DNA of 64,000 nucleotides from Shinisaurus crocodilurus (GCA_021292165.1 CM037879.1:117377359-117441358); one strand, 5' to 3'. Positions 20,921 through 31,951 are shown, counted from the first letter of the stretch. The notes: generated from the letters alone by a model not told the origin. Numbers and translations: made by a program.

Positions 20921-22725
20921 GATAGTAAACACGTAAGATTAGAACTGAAGGGGTGCATGTGAAAGGAGCAGAAGGTTGAAGGATGTGTCAGCATACAAAG
21001 ACATGTGTGTGTGTGTGTGTGTGTGTATGCAGCTCTCTATATCTATGCATAGCTGGATATGCATAGATACAGACAGGTAGAGTTAGAAGCTACCATCCTT
21101 TGCATACATACTTTGGGATGGAGTAAGCAGAACTGAACTCTCTTGGACTCTGTGGAGGCAGTGTTGCCTTGCTGCCCTTTTCTAATACTTTGTATTGTAA
21201 TACCTTGACTCTGGAAAGGAAAAAACCCTGTGTGCCTGAGTAAGCAGAGGATTGAGGATGCCAGGGCCTGGTGACTCTGCATGTTTTCACTGTCCTTGAG
21301 CTGCAGTACACTCCAGCTTTACAATGTTTACTAGTTGTGGATTGCCCTCTTTTTACAAAGAAGCCTGAAAACTGCAAATATATGCTAATACCTTACTTTT
21401 TACTCAGCTCCTTTTGCACATAGCCACCACAGAACCACCTGTTTGAACTGGCCAATCAAAGCCCTGGAAAGTTGAAGCATCCTGCCCCAAAGCACTGCTC
21501 CTATCCTTAAAACAATCAACAATCTTTAGCACTGGTAAAGGACAAGAACCACCACCCAGGGTTTGCACATGGAATTCCTGGTGCAGTAATGGTGACCAGC
21601 CAACTCAACATGACTCATTATTTAATTTTGCACAAGGAACCAAAGGCAAGAGAGCTGAGGAACCTAGATCCCCCTTTCTTTTCTTTATTCTGGGCAAACC
21701 CTTCTCCTCAAGCTATTTTTGAATAATTTCAAAAAGAGCTACCCACAAGGAAGCAAGGTCTTTAGTTACCCTGTATTTGTCTGAGTTTTCCTTAAGCCCA
21801 GACACTTCTCTTTTACCAATTTGGGTCCAAGGAGAAGCCAGTTTGCTTTGCTTTGCTTTGAGTGTCACACTGTACAGGGCTGAAGGGGGCTTTAAAAGGC
21901 TTATCTACCCTTTGTCTCACATCATTGCCTTTGCCTGTAAGGGAACAAAAACAACCCACTAGCACTTGTTTTCATAGAGGCACGGTGAAGTCCATGAAGA
22001 AAGATCCCTATAGCCCTCGTATCCTGTCCATTTGCCTATACCTGCATCACCATGAGCCCCATGAAAGAATCTCATCCTATTCCTTCTCCTCTGGAATAGG
22101 TAACTATCTGTGTTTCAAGCACTTTAATTTTCCTGATCTTGTTTCACCATCTCTCTGTTCTACCCCACATGTTGACCAAACCCTGTGTCATGTCATTTAC
22201 ATCTTGAGTTTGCCCCTTTGGCACTAGGCCTCTGTTAGAGTTTACTAGATCACTCCCACTTCCTTATGTGGCATCAGTAACTCCTCCACCTCCATTTCTC
22301 TCTCTCTTCCTCTGTCCTCACTGTGCAGATCTGCTGGTCCCAGCTATAACCCATCTGTATAGTTATCCTATCTATTTGTACCAATTTAACATATTTATCA
22401 ATCTTTCTCTACTTTGCAATAAAATACATACCCTTTTATCTAAACCTCGGTCTATGGTCTTACTTATTCCCCCTGGTATAAGCAAAGGTATCCTTCTTGT
22501 AGTGTATGGTGACTCTAAGCCTAAGATCGGGGGGGGGGGTGGGATGACGATAACGACGACATGTTTGAGTAGATGTGTACACATCCATGTGTCTGCGTGT
22601 ATGTGATCAAGGACACCTGAACAGCAGCATGAAAATATTGGGGGTGGGAGACAGATGGGGCAAAGTGCACTTCTGGTGGACAACCTCTCTTGAGTATGTG
22701 AAAAGTACACTTCTTTCAAGTAACT
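20921..22725. other. Gene desert segment, nothing recognised except a GT run
   Basis: A GT microsatellite lies at 21004-21027. The remaining sequence gives only short reading frames without recognisable domains, and a G-run near 22530. Confidence 0.4.
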
Positions 22726-22967
22726 GAGAGCCAGTGTGGTGTAATGGTTAGAGTTCTGGACTGGGACTTGGGAGATATGGCTTCTAGTCTGCACTCGGCC
22801 ATGAAACTCACTGGGTGGCTTTAGGCCAGTCACTGACTCTCAGCCTAGCCTACTTCACAGGGTTGTTGTGAGGAAAACATGGAGAGGAGGAGGATCATGT
22901 AAGCTGCCTTGGGTTCCTTGGTGGAAAGAAAAAGGCAGGATATAAATGTAATAATAAATAAATAACT
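22726..22967 (+). mobile_element. tRNA-derived SINE, squamate type, with target duplication
   Basis: It begins GAGAGCCAGTGTGGTGTAAT, has the GGTTAGAG tRNA-like head, the CAGTCACTGACTCTCAGCCT core, and the tail GGCAGGATATAAATGTAATA plus ATAAATA. AAGTAACT at 22718-22725 and AAATAACT at 22960-22967 look like a target duplication with one change. Confidence 0.9.
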
Positions 22968-23261
22968 CCAGCAATGGGGCGCAGTGGGAGAATGGATGGG
23001 CTACTTGCCTAGGGCAGTGTTTTCCCCTTCCCTCTGGGGCTGCCTACTGGGAGGTGAATAAAGATGAAATAAGTCCAGTCTGACCAGTAGATGTGATGGG
23101 AGACCAAAGAGAGAACACAGAAAGGCTGCAGTAGTTAAGGATTGGGCAAGAACATTTTATTTATTTATTTTAAAATGTTTTATATTGCCCTCCATCAGAT
23201 TTGATTCTAGGGTGGCTTATAACAATATAAGAACAACAACAACAAAACCCCCTCTACAAAG

Positions 23262-23878
23262 TGTTGGGACTTGAAAAAGATACTAGGAGAGGATATATTG
23301 TGGAGTAATATCCTTCCTATCTCACGTTAGTGAGATCAGCAGAGTAGAGTCCCTTTCCAGCTTAAAAGAAGCTTAGATTTGGCTAGTGTTAGCCAGTTAG
23401 CATTTGGTAATCCAGGATGCTTTAAGGCAGACTGGATTTCCCTGGTTTTGCCCCCTTTTCTCTCCCTCAGAACAATAATCAGAGACACAGTCTTGTAAAA
23501 GTTAAAAGTAACATTTACTCACTCAGATTATGCAGTTTCATTCAGGCAGGCTTAAAAGACGTTTCTTACAGTTGGTTACAAGTTCATTTGGAAATACTTG
23601 GGGTCTGAACTTGTGGAGTTCAGACCAGCAACTCTGGCTACATGCTGCTACAAGGATCACGTGGAGACCACAACCTGGTGGTGCCACACTCACTAGAGTC
23701 TGAACAGAAAGAGGAAGAAGCCAAGAGCTACGCCCACTTCCTGTTCAGGCTGTTAATAATTCAATGAGTACCTTCTAGGAAAACCACCCTAGAAGGTATC
23801 AGTGATCTTAAGCATTTCACCCAATTACCTGGTGAAACATTAGCCATAGGTTTTGACTGCAATTTTAATTATCCAACA
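23262..23878 (-). repeat. 3' LTR of the copia element
   Basis: 617 bases matching 27079-27688. It carries a 6-base insertion (CACGTTAGTGAG against CACGAG) and a cluster of differences near 23580-23700. It is the 3' LTR in the element's own orientation because the genes run on the minus strand. Confidence 0.95.
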
Positions 23879-23890
23879 CACCCCTTCTCA
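23879..23890 (-). other. Polypurine tract of the copia element
   Basis: On the minus strand this reads TGAGAAGGGGTG and abuts the 3' LTR, the expected place for plus-strand priming. Confidence 0.75.
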
Positions 23891-23922
23891 GGCAAAACAA
23901 CACACATTCATTCACAATTTTA

Positions 23923-24102
23923 TTAATCCACCCACAGTCCCATCTTGACTCGAAGATTCTGGAAACTGTCTCTTGGTAGAGCCTTGGTTAGGATGTCAGC
24001 AGTCATTTAGTATGTCAAGTCCACAAGTCCATCTTGGACAGCCTCATGCACAAAGTCTTTGATCAGTTGATCCAGCCAGACCACTTCTCTGCAGACTTGA
24101 TC
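23923..24102 (-). pseudogene. RNase H C-terminal remnant of copia pol
   Basis: A 60-codon stretch on the minus strand with EVVWLDQLI, then DILTKALPRDSFQNLR and MGLWVD before a stop, which are the conserved last blocks of copia-type RNase H. One in-frame TAA interrupts it. It joins directly to the beginning of the reverse transcriptase near 24103-24110, so the polymerase core, including its YVDD-type active site, is absent. Confidence 0.85.
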
Positions 24103-24117
24103 TTTGAGCTACAAGCC

Positions 24118-24987
24118 TCACTTTGTAGCGCTGCACTTCCCCTTCTGCCCCTTGCTTGATTTTGAACTTCCACTTACTCTTCCTGTGGCCTTCTTTCCAG
24201 GAGGTAGGTCAGTAAGCGTCCCTGTCTTGTACTGGTGCAGTGCATCCATCTCCTCCTGCGCAGCCTTCCTCCAGAGACAGGCTTCTGTGCCTGGCATCTC
24301 CTCTATCTCTTCCCATGTAGAAGATTCTTGGGATGGCGCCGACCCTGCAAAGTAGGACAGCCGGAGTGGTGGAACACCTCTGTTGGATCTGGATGACTGT
24401 CTGACCTGTGGTTCAGGAACCTCATCAGCTTCATCCTCCTCCTCCAGTGCAGGCATGTCCTCATCACTCTGCTCCTCTTCGTCTCTGGTGCTTCTGTCAG
24501 GGGTTGGGTACTCTGGGGCTTCTCCCTGTTCATCGCCTATAGAGGGGGCTATAGCTTTTGAAGTAGGGAGCACAGAGTCATAAGTTACAGGTGGGAAGTA
24601 TATGAGCTCTTGCATTTCCTTTTCTGATTGATCAGAAAAATCCACAACAGTTCCCCTTGTCTCAGCCTTCGTGTGTTCATCAAAATGGACAACGTGCCTT
24701 GGCCTGACTTGTCCTGTTTTCAGATCCATTATCTTGTAGCCTTTTCCTCCAGTAGCATACCCGATGAGGATACCTGCTTGTGCTCTGGAGTCAAGCTTGT
24801 GCCTGTTTTCTTTAGGAACATAGCTATAGGCAACACTTCCAAATACACGTATGTGCGACAGATTGGGAGTTCTCCCCGTGCCAAAGCTCAAAAGGTGTGC
24901 GTGTAGCTCCCTTTGTTGGCAATCTATTCTGGATGTACACCGCAGTGGCAGCTGCGTCTCCCCACAAACGTTGGGGAAGAGATGCAT
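24118..24987 (-). pseudogene. Copia pol fragment: end of integrase region, linker, start of reverse transcriptase
   Basis: A 289-codon open stretch. It carries the post-integrase block HIRVFGSVAYSYVPKE ... GILIGYATGGKGYKI, an acidic linker, and then AAQEEMDALHQYKTGTLTDLPPGKK, which is the entry to the copia reverse transcriptase. A frameshift just after PPGKK moves the RT sequence to another frame, and a further frameshift near 24850-24880 separates this piece from the integrase upstream. Confidence 0.9.
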
Positions 24988-26554
24988 CTTTTAACATGCA
25001 TCTTGTCATCTCCATGATGGATCTGAACTTTCTTTCTGCTACTGAGTTCTGTTGTGGGGTATATGGAACAGTTGTTATGTGTTTAACTCCTTCCTGTTCC
25101 ATAAGGGCTTCCATGTCGTGTGAACAATACTCACACCCGTTATCCGTCATCAGGACCCCTGGGCACCTCTGGAATTTGTTCTTCACCATGGCAAAGTACT
25201 TCTTGGTCATCTCCAGCACTTGACTCCTTTCCTTGAGGAAGTATGCTACACAATACCTTGAAAAATCATCAATAAATGTTAAGATGTATTTATTTTTCCC
25301 CAATGATGGAACATTCATTGGACCACATACATCACTATAGACCAGGTCAAGTACTTTGGTGCTGCGCTGCTGGGTGCAAGGAGGAAAAGAAGGTTTAACT
25401 GCCTTTTCAGTGACACAACTCACACACTTGGTTGTGCCCGATGCACTCTGGGTTACTTCCACTCCTCTTGGCAGCTCCTTGCGCTGCAGTTCCTTTATTG
25501 TGCTTGTTTCTCTATGTCCAAGTCTTCTGTGCCAAAGCTCCAGATCAGCCTCATCCTTCTTCTTTGGGCACGCCACTTTAGCAGACTGAGATTCTGAAAC
25601 AATAACCTCATACACGCCATTGATCAGACTAGCTTCAACAAACACTTTACCATTTTTGGACACTTTACACTTGTCACCTTCAAATAGTACTCTGAAGCCT
25701 TTCTTTGCTAAAGTGGAGACACTGAGCATGTTGCAACTTAATTTTGGAACATAGAGAACTCTGTCTACACAGTTCTTTCTGGTTTCACCACCAACCTTGC
25801 AATGTAGAACTCCTGAGCCTGCACCTTGTGCCTTTATCACATTGCCATCTGCAATCTGGATATCCTCACTTTGTGATTCTTCAGTCTCATTGATTTCTTT
25901 GAAGAATCCTCTCTCGTGTGAGAAATGGCTCGATGCACCCGAATCTATGACCCATTTGTTTGACTTACTTTTGTAACAGTTAGCTATTAAACTCATCTGT
26001 TGCATCAGTAAGCTATTCTCATCAATCCCCTTCTTTTCCTTTTGCTGCCTAAAAGGTGGGGGCTTCTTTGTCTTCGGGGCCTTACAGAACTTGGCAATAT
26101 GTCCCTCTTTGTTGCAATTAAAGCAGACAATTCTCTTGGATGTACCTTTCCCATTCCCTTGGGACAAGTAATTTGAGTCACTTTGCTTAGAATGCCTGAT
26201 TGGAGATTCTTCCCTTCTCTCAATACATTCTTCTCTCAAATGACCAATTAAATCTTTTAGTGTTAAATTTGGGACACTGTCCATTCTGGATATAAAAATC
26301 TCAAACTTATATCCCAGTGACCCCAGGAAGTAGCAGACCTTCTGATCTTCATTCATCACATATTCTGCCAGTGCCAGTCTTAACTTTTCAATAATAGTTA
26401 AAAACTCTTCCACATGACTTCCACAATCTTTCTTGCACTCAAGCTTCAAATGAAACATATCTCTCACTAGGCGCCTGTGAGACCGCTTGCTTGTAAACCC
26501 AAATGCCTTTTCTAGATTATGGAGCACTTCTCTGGCTGTTTCCTTCTCCAGCAT
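24824..26554 (-). pseudogene. Copia gag-pol fragment: gag, CCHC knuckle, protease, integrase
   Basis: A 576-codon open stretch. Residues about 1-115 are the copia-type Gag region. CFNCNKEGHIAKFC at 144-157 is the zinc knuckle. WVIDSGASSH at 201-210 is the aspartic protease active site. LELWHRRLGH ... CVSC (His342, His347, Cys377, Cys380) is the integrase zinc-binding part. The catalytic triad is visible as SDVCG (Asp408), TDNG (Asp471) and VAERK (Glu507). The end after WHGEN is out of frame. The N-terminal part of Gag lies in a different frame upstream. Confidence 0.93.
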
Positions 26555-26599
26555 GGATCATTTGGCAATCAGTTAAATTTTCTATGATAACAGATATTG

Positions 26600-26794
26600 C
26601 TATCCTGTTTTGCTTTTCCCATTCTTTGGCTGCTGCTCTGGCCTCTTCACCAGAGCCACTGGGCTTATCCTCTTTAATACAGCCCAGGACTTCAAGTCTG
26701 TCACTTTCAATCGCCTATTCCATTGTATGAAATTTGCTTCAGTTAATTTGGGCAGCCTGGAGAAGCTCTCTCCTCTTGAGTTTCCTCCGCTCAT
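26600..26794 (-). pseudogene. Copia gag N-terminal fragment
   Basis: A 64-codon stretch starting MSGGNSRGESFSRL and containing LTEANFIQWNRRL, typical of the start of copia Gag. It stops before joining the main Gag frame at about 26554, so at least one frameshift or stop separates them. Confidence 0.8.
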
Positions 26795-27062
26795 CTTCAG
26801 GGATCAAAAATCAAGAAAAATGCCCAAAAATTCAAAATTGGGAAAAATGTGCAAAACTCAAAAACTGAAAATGCCCCAAACTCAAAAACCTTCACTGCCT
26901 TACTACTGCCTTCTGAGGAAAGGGGGTTTCTCTTTCACAAGGAGACAATGGAGTCACCATGTGCTCACCAGGGAACAAAGAAAAATATGGCCGCTTTGAA
27001 TTCCTCTTCTCCCGAAAGAGAATCCAGTGGCATCCACCAAAATGCTACCAAAACTATCTATT

Positions 27063-27077
27063 CTGGGCCCATAACCC
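27063..27077 (-). other. Primer-binding site matching the anticodon arm of initiator tRNA-Met
   Basis: On the minus strand, one base after the 5' LTR, is GGGTTATGGGCCCAG. This is exactly complementary to CTGGGCCCATAACCC, the anticodon stem-loop of eukaryotic initiator tRNA-Met, rather than to the 3' end of a tRNA. Drosophila copia is known to prime from a 5' half of the same tRNA at the same site. Confidence 0.9.
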
Positions 27078-27078
27078 G

Positions 27079-27688
27079 TGTTGGGACTTGAAAAAGATAC
27101 TAGGAGAGGATATATTGTGGAGTAATATCCTTCCTATCTCACGAGATCAGCAGAGTAGAGTCCCTTTCCAGCTTAAAAGAAGCTTAGATTTGGCTAGTGT
27201 TAGCCAGTTAGCATTTGGTAATCCAGGATGCTTTAAGGCAGACTGGATTTCCCTGGTTTTGCCCCCCTTTCTCTCCCTCAGAACAATAATCAGAGACACA
27301 GTCTTGTAAAAGTTAAAAGTAACATTTACTCACTCAGATTATGCAGTTTCATTCAGGCAGGCTTAAAAGACGTTTCTTACAGTTGGTACAAGTACATTTG
27401 TAGTTACTTGGGGTCTGAACTTGTGGAGTTCAGACCAGCAACTCTGGTTACATGCTGCTGCTTGGACCACGTGGAGAGAACAACAGAAGGTGCTACATTC
27501 ACTAGGAGTCTGAACAGAAAGAGGAAGAAGCCAAGAGCTACGCCCACTTCCTGTTCAGGCTGTTAATAATTCAATGAGTACCTTCTAGGAAAACCACCCT
27601 AGAAGGTATCAGTGATCTTAACCATTTCACCCAATTACCTGGTGAAACATTAGCCATAGGTTTTGACTGCAATTTTAATTATCCAACA
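27079..27688 (-). repeat. 5' LTR of the copia element
   Basis: 610 bases bounded by TGTTGG and CCAACA and very similar to the other LTR. By eye the two LTRs differ at a few per cent of positions plus small indels. Confidence 0.95.
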
Positions 27689-27693
27689 CAAAG

Positions 27694-28891
27694 TTTAAAA
27701 TACAGCACACTAAAACAGAATCAAATAAAAGCAGCAGATAAAACATCAGAAATAGAAGACCGCAGGTGCGCGGGCTGTCCTGCATTAGTCCAAGGAAGAG
27801 TTTCTGAGTGCGCAGCAGGAGAGAACGAACAAAGGGAAACAGGAGAAAGAAGAATTTGGATGTAGGTCAGGAACTGATTAGATGTGTAGGAATGCGAGAG
27901 AGATGCCAGGCTGGATAGAAGAAACCTAGGGGAAAGGGCAGGATAGTGGCAACACTTGTAGGGAAACAAGAGATGGATACTGCCACCATGGTCGTAGTTC
28001 TGCACTGCAACTGTAAACCTGACCAAAATGCCATGGCTCTCCTTATCCCAGGAAAACTGTCTCAATTAGGAAAAGTTATACCCATGTTTTCCGTTTGTTT
28101 TAAAAAATACTTTTATTAATTTTATAAATATAAAACAGCACAGAAAAAAAGAGTAAACGTATCCTAAAACAGAGAAGAATTACCAACAACAAAATTCACA
28201 GGGGATTAGATGTCATAGAATCAGTAAATTTAATTAGAAAATGTCACCAGGGGCATTTAGTACTTGAGTATCATTTGAAGTACTGCCACCAGAACCCTAA
28301 GGAAAGGCCAGTCACGTGCTATGCTTGGAGAGGATTGAGGGTGGGTCCCCACATAGGCAGCTGATTGCGGTGGTAGAGTTCTGACTTCAGACTGCAGGAG
28401 GGAAGCACCACTTTTTAATGCTTCCAGAGTTGTAAAAAATCAAACTGTCTGCAACTAACAACGGAATAGCAGTACCAGAAAAAAAAAAACCAATTTCCTA
28501 CTTTTGTATTTGAAGAGGTGTTTTTTTTTTTTTTAAGGTAAGAGAACATTCAAAAATGTGTGCCCCCCCTTGCTGTAAAAAGTGGTGCAGTCCAATCTGC
28601 CTCATTCCCCCCCCCCACACACTCCGCGTAGACCAGGCCTCAATGTGGGTATAGCGATGGTGGTAAGGAAACTATTGCAATGTGCATGTTGGAGGCTCTA
28701 AAACGCCCAGTTTGTGGCAGATGCCGAGGGATAATCGTCCTAGGAAGGAATCCGTATGAGAGATGCCTCCATGTGGGCGCCCCTTTCCGGTCCTCGCTCC
28801 CAGTTAGCAATTAGCCGGAAGCGTCGTGAGCTCTTGCTTCGGAGGCAGCCTTCCTCAGATGCTGCTTCTCTAGGGCTGTAATCTCATATTC
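27694..28891. other. Gene desert segment right of the copia element
   Basis: No gene is supported. The sequence at 27694-27720 continues the old A-rich repeat (AAATACAGCACACTAAAACA) into which copia inserted. A stretch near 28095-28210 (TTTTATTAATTTTATAAATA on the plus strand) resembles the 3' tail of the L1-like element at 42498 and may be a minus-strand L1 tail. The rest is unassigned. Confidence 0.4.
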
Positions 28892-29033
28892 CAGCGGTAG
28901 GCAACAGGGTGTTCCCCCCCTCCAGATGTTTCGGACTACAGCTCCGGTCAGCCCCAGCTTGTATAGCCAGTGCTCAGCTGTTACGGAAATTGTAGTTTAA
29001 AAGATCTGGAGAGCACCAGGCCTACTACCCCTG
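28892..29033. mobile_element. Short hAT-type palindromic element, diverged
   Basis: It begins CAGCGGTAGGCAACAGG and ends GGCCTACTACCCCTG, with inner arms like those at 20776-20912. The flanking 8-mers do not match, so the insertion is old or the ends are slightly misplaced. Confidence 0.65.
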
Positions 29034-29036
29034 CAT

Positions 29037-29096
29037 CCACTTACCTGGGAGTAAGAGTAATTGAACTCAATGTGGCTTACTCCTGAGTAGACATGT
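29037..29096. repeat. GGAGTAAG-family short palindromic repeat
   Basis: It contains CTTACCTGGGAGTAAGAG and GGCTTACTCCTGAGTAGACA. Confidence 0.7.
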
Positions 29097-29146
29097 ACTC
29101 ACTGCAGATGTTCTGACCTTCTCACCCCTGTGACTGGGGCACAACC

Positions 29147-29400
29147 CAACATAAGGACACAAGAAGAGCCATGCTGGATCAGACCATCTAGTCCAGCATT
29201 GTATTCACACAGTGGCCAACCAGCTGCCCACGGGATCCCACAAGCAGGACATGAGTGCAACAGCACCCTCCCGCCCATGTTCCCCAGCAACTGGTGTACA
29301 CAGGTATCCTGCCTCTGATACTGGAGGTAGCATATAGCCAATTAGTAGCCATGGATAGCCTTCCCAAAGCTCTCCTAGTATAGGCTGTTGTAGGCTCCAT
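29147..29400 (-). mobile_element. LINE 3' region fragment (CR1/L2-type), minus orientation
   Basis: The reverse complement carries the blocks TCCTGCTTGTGGGATCCC and TGCTGGACTAGATGG and ends at CATGGCTCTTCTTGTGTCCTTA, like the plus-strand copies at 36541-36700 and 48421-48590, extended at its inner end. Confidence 0.75.
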
Positions 29401-29459
29401 TGAACCTAATGGGACTTATTTCCGAGTAAATACAGAGATATCTGTAAGAGCCAGCTCCA

Positions 29460-29960
29460 CACAAGCGCACCCTGCTTTTCAGCGGATCTTCTTCCTGCCT
29501 GCGTGGACCAGCGCCTCTTCCCTGGCACTCACCCGTCGTGGCATGCAGCCTGGCGAAGGCGCCTCCCGCTAGCGAGCGCTGCTGCTGCTGCGGCTTTGAT
29601 TGATTACGCCCATCCAGGCTTTACAGCGCGTTTCCGAGTCCTGACTGTGCAACTGCTGGACGCTAGAACTTTCGTTTCGTGGCGTACGATGCTGTTCGGA
29701 CATCTACATGCAAAAATGAAACCACTTTTTCCTCTCGCGTAAGTCTTAATTTTAGGCATGTTTATTCGGGAGTAAACCCCCATGGTTTTCAATCAGTGGG
29801 GATCGCGGAAAAACAAATGCTCTCAGAACCTGCAACTTTAGCTAAAGGTGAAACCAGAGAGCGGATAAAGTGGGGGGGGGGGCACCTCCGCACGGACCAG
29901 TCGCTCGCCCCGCCAACCTCTCCTCATTATATATATATTTTTCGGAAGCCCCCACGGACT
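29460..29960. promoter_or_regulatory. CpG-rich patch in the gene desert
   Basis: CpG dinucleotides become frequent (GCGAAGGCGCCTCCCGCTAG, TTTCGTTTCGTGGCGTACGA) about 26 kb above POU3F2. A GGAGTAAG-type copy sits inside at about 29750-29800. No recognisable protein is encoded. It may be a distal island or a recently inserted, not yet CpG-depleted sequence. Confidence 0.35.
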
Positions 29961-30460
29961 GACTGTTCATCTCGATCCTAAGCATACTACTGGAAATAAG
30001 TCCCTCTTCCTAGCCGTGCGTAATGACCGAATGGAAAAGTCTCCCAGGCAAATTGACTGAGAAGATTGATTCCTATCTGCAGACGTGAAATACAACACTG
30101 CACCCCCTCCTTTTTGGGGGGGCGGGTTGCTTCCGATTTCTTTGAAGTGCGATTCTCTGATCTCGCCCACAAGAAAGTCGGTGAGTTCACGCAAATCTCC
30201 ATGGTAATTTATTTGGGGAGACGCCTAAAAAATAAAACGCCACGCTACTATGCCGCTTCTTCCTGGGTTTCATCAGATCACACCCTCTATCCCATCTGCG
30301 TTGATAACTCTCCTGCGTTTTGGTTCCATGCTGCCTTTTGGTCCGCCCGAGTAATTTGCTTTCACAGTGGAAATGCTCCCAGGAGAGTGAGGATTACTCA
30401 GGCGAATAACTTTTGTAGGACTGGGTCCTCTTGGGTTTCCATTGTGCAGAAACTATGGAA

Positions 30461-30705
30461 CAGGGGTAGGCAACCTGGTGCTCTACAGATGTTTTGGACT
30501 ACATCTCCCAGCAGCGACAGCCAGCATGGCCAATGATGATGAATTATGGAAGGTGAATGTTCAAAAGAATACCTGCCTGGTTTCACCCTGGGACACAGTA
30601 TTTTGCCCCTTCCCTGTGGTGATGGCCACCAACTTGGATGGCTTTAAAAGGGGATTCAATTAATTCATGGAGGATAAGGCTATCAATGGCTACTAGTCAT
30701 GATGG
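30461..30705 (+). mobile_element. hAT-type fragment followed by a LINE 3' fragment
   Basis: 30461-30535 begins CAGGGGTAGGCAACC with TTTTGGACTACATCTCCCAG, the left half of the short hAT family. It is followed by LINE blocks AACTTGGATGGCTTTAAAAG and AATTCATGGAGGATAAGGC up to about 30705. The right half of the hAT unit is not recognisable. Confidence 0.6.
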
Positions 30706-30714
30706 ATATAGATA

Positions 30715-30745
<31 letters not shown>

Positions 30746-30857
30746 AGATACAGATAACATCCAGTATCAGAGGTGCTATTTCTCAGCAAAAAGTGATAAA
30801 GGTATAACTGTGGGTTCCTTTTTCTTAAACCCTATCTACTATGTGCCCAACTTTAGA

Positions 30858-30935
30858 CTGATATCCTATGCACACTTATCTGGGAGTAAGACCCACTGAA
30901 GCTAGCGGAAATTATTGCTGTGTAAAACACACATA
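30858..30935. repeat. GGAGTAAG-family short palindromic repeat, partial
   Basis: It contains ATCCTATGCACACTTATCTG and GGGAGTAAGACCCACTGAAG. Another piece lies at about 31130-31180. Confidence 0.65.
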
Positions 30936-31209
30936 GGTGTGCACTGTTAATATCTGACTTTTGCCTTAGTCCAGATGAGTAGCCATCAATTTTAGAGTAT
31001 TCAACAGCAACCATGCCAAACTTGTCCCTGCTTTCTTTCAGTATGCATGGGGCCCCCTGCCAAGAGCCAAGGTGCATGCTGAAAGCACTTCTTTCCACAG
31101 CAAGTACAACCCTATCATGCAGAAGAAATCCAATTGTGTTTGGTACTTACTCCCAAGTAAAGGTGCAAAGGATTGGAGATTTAAGTAACACGCCATAGAA
31201 AACCAACCA

Positions 31210-31717
31210 GCCAAGAGTCTTGTTGTGGCACCTTAAAGACTAACACATTTTTATTATGACATGAGCTTTTGTAAACTAGAGAAGCCCACTTCATCAGATG
31301 CATTAAGTGAGATCCTCGGGTTCTTAGGTATGGGTATAAAGCAGGGAGGAGAGAATGTAAAGGTTGGAGTTAAATGGCCATGGAATGCAAAAAGCACAGA
31401 ATATGACAATTCAGTTAGGGCTTAAATGTATGCAAAATGACCCTTCACAGCAGCCGTAATTAATGATAACACAACCATCCTGGCATTGATGAATAAATTA
31501 ACATCTGTAGTGGGACAGATAACCATTGTCTCTATTCAGACCTAAATGAAAAGAAATGAAGTTTTTCAGAAGCTGCAATTCAAAATGAACAGGTGTATCT
31601 ATATACCGGAAAACTGAAGATCACACTCCATGCTTCTGATGATGTGGGCTCTAGTCCACCAACGTTTGTGCCATAATAACATTTGTTAGTCTTTAAGCTG
31701 CCACAAGACTCCTGGTT
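31210..31717. mobile_element. 508-bp unit with about 90-bp inverted terminal arms
   Basis: The left end (31212-31305: CCAAGAGTCTTG ... CACCTTAAAGACTAACA ... CTTCATCAGATGCAT) recurs in inverted orientation at 31633-31717. The inner about 330 bases are unrelated to the arms. It looks like a non-autonomous DNA transposon with long inverted repeats, or two insertions of one short repeat facing each other. A single arm also occurs at about 18958-19030. Confidence 0.6.
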
Positions 31718-31951
31718 GTTTTTGCTGCGAGAGTCTAACATGGCTGCTACTCTGGAAACTGTTACACCCTTGAAAAGCAACCCTAGGGCTGTTATGAAGC
31801 TGGTAGCTACTAGGCTCAGAGGCAGTGATTCAGCTACAGGGTGGTCTGTCACATGGTACCAGCTGAAGCAAGTTCAAAGCCTAGAATGCAGGCTGGCAGC
31901 CAAGGAATCAGGGCTATCCTCCTCCCTTTGTATCATCTGCAAAATCTAGAC

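Larger units (their letters stand above)
23262..27688 (-). mobile_element. Ty1/copia LTR retrotransposon, defective, complete with both LTRs
   Basis: Two LTRs (23262-23878 and 27079-27688) begin TGTTGG and end CCAACA, and the unit is flanked by a perfect 5-bp duplication CAAAG (23257-23261 and 27689-27693). On the minus strand the order is 5' LTR, primer-binding site, gag, CCHC knuckle, protease, integrase, start of reverse transcriptase, end of RNase H, polypurine tract, 3' LTR. Integrase ahead of reverse transcriptase defines the copia (Pseudoviridae) order. The internal part is only about 3.2 kb because most of the reverse transcriptase and RNase H is missing, and the remaining frame is broken at several points. 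The element cannot encode its own replication. Confidence 0.95.

Noticed and set aside
24383..25589. Plus-strand Ser-rich frames inside the copia element
   Set aside because: They are antisense shadows of the copia gag-pol remnant, which is read on the minus strand.
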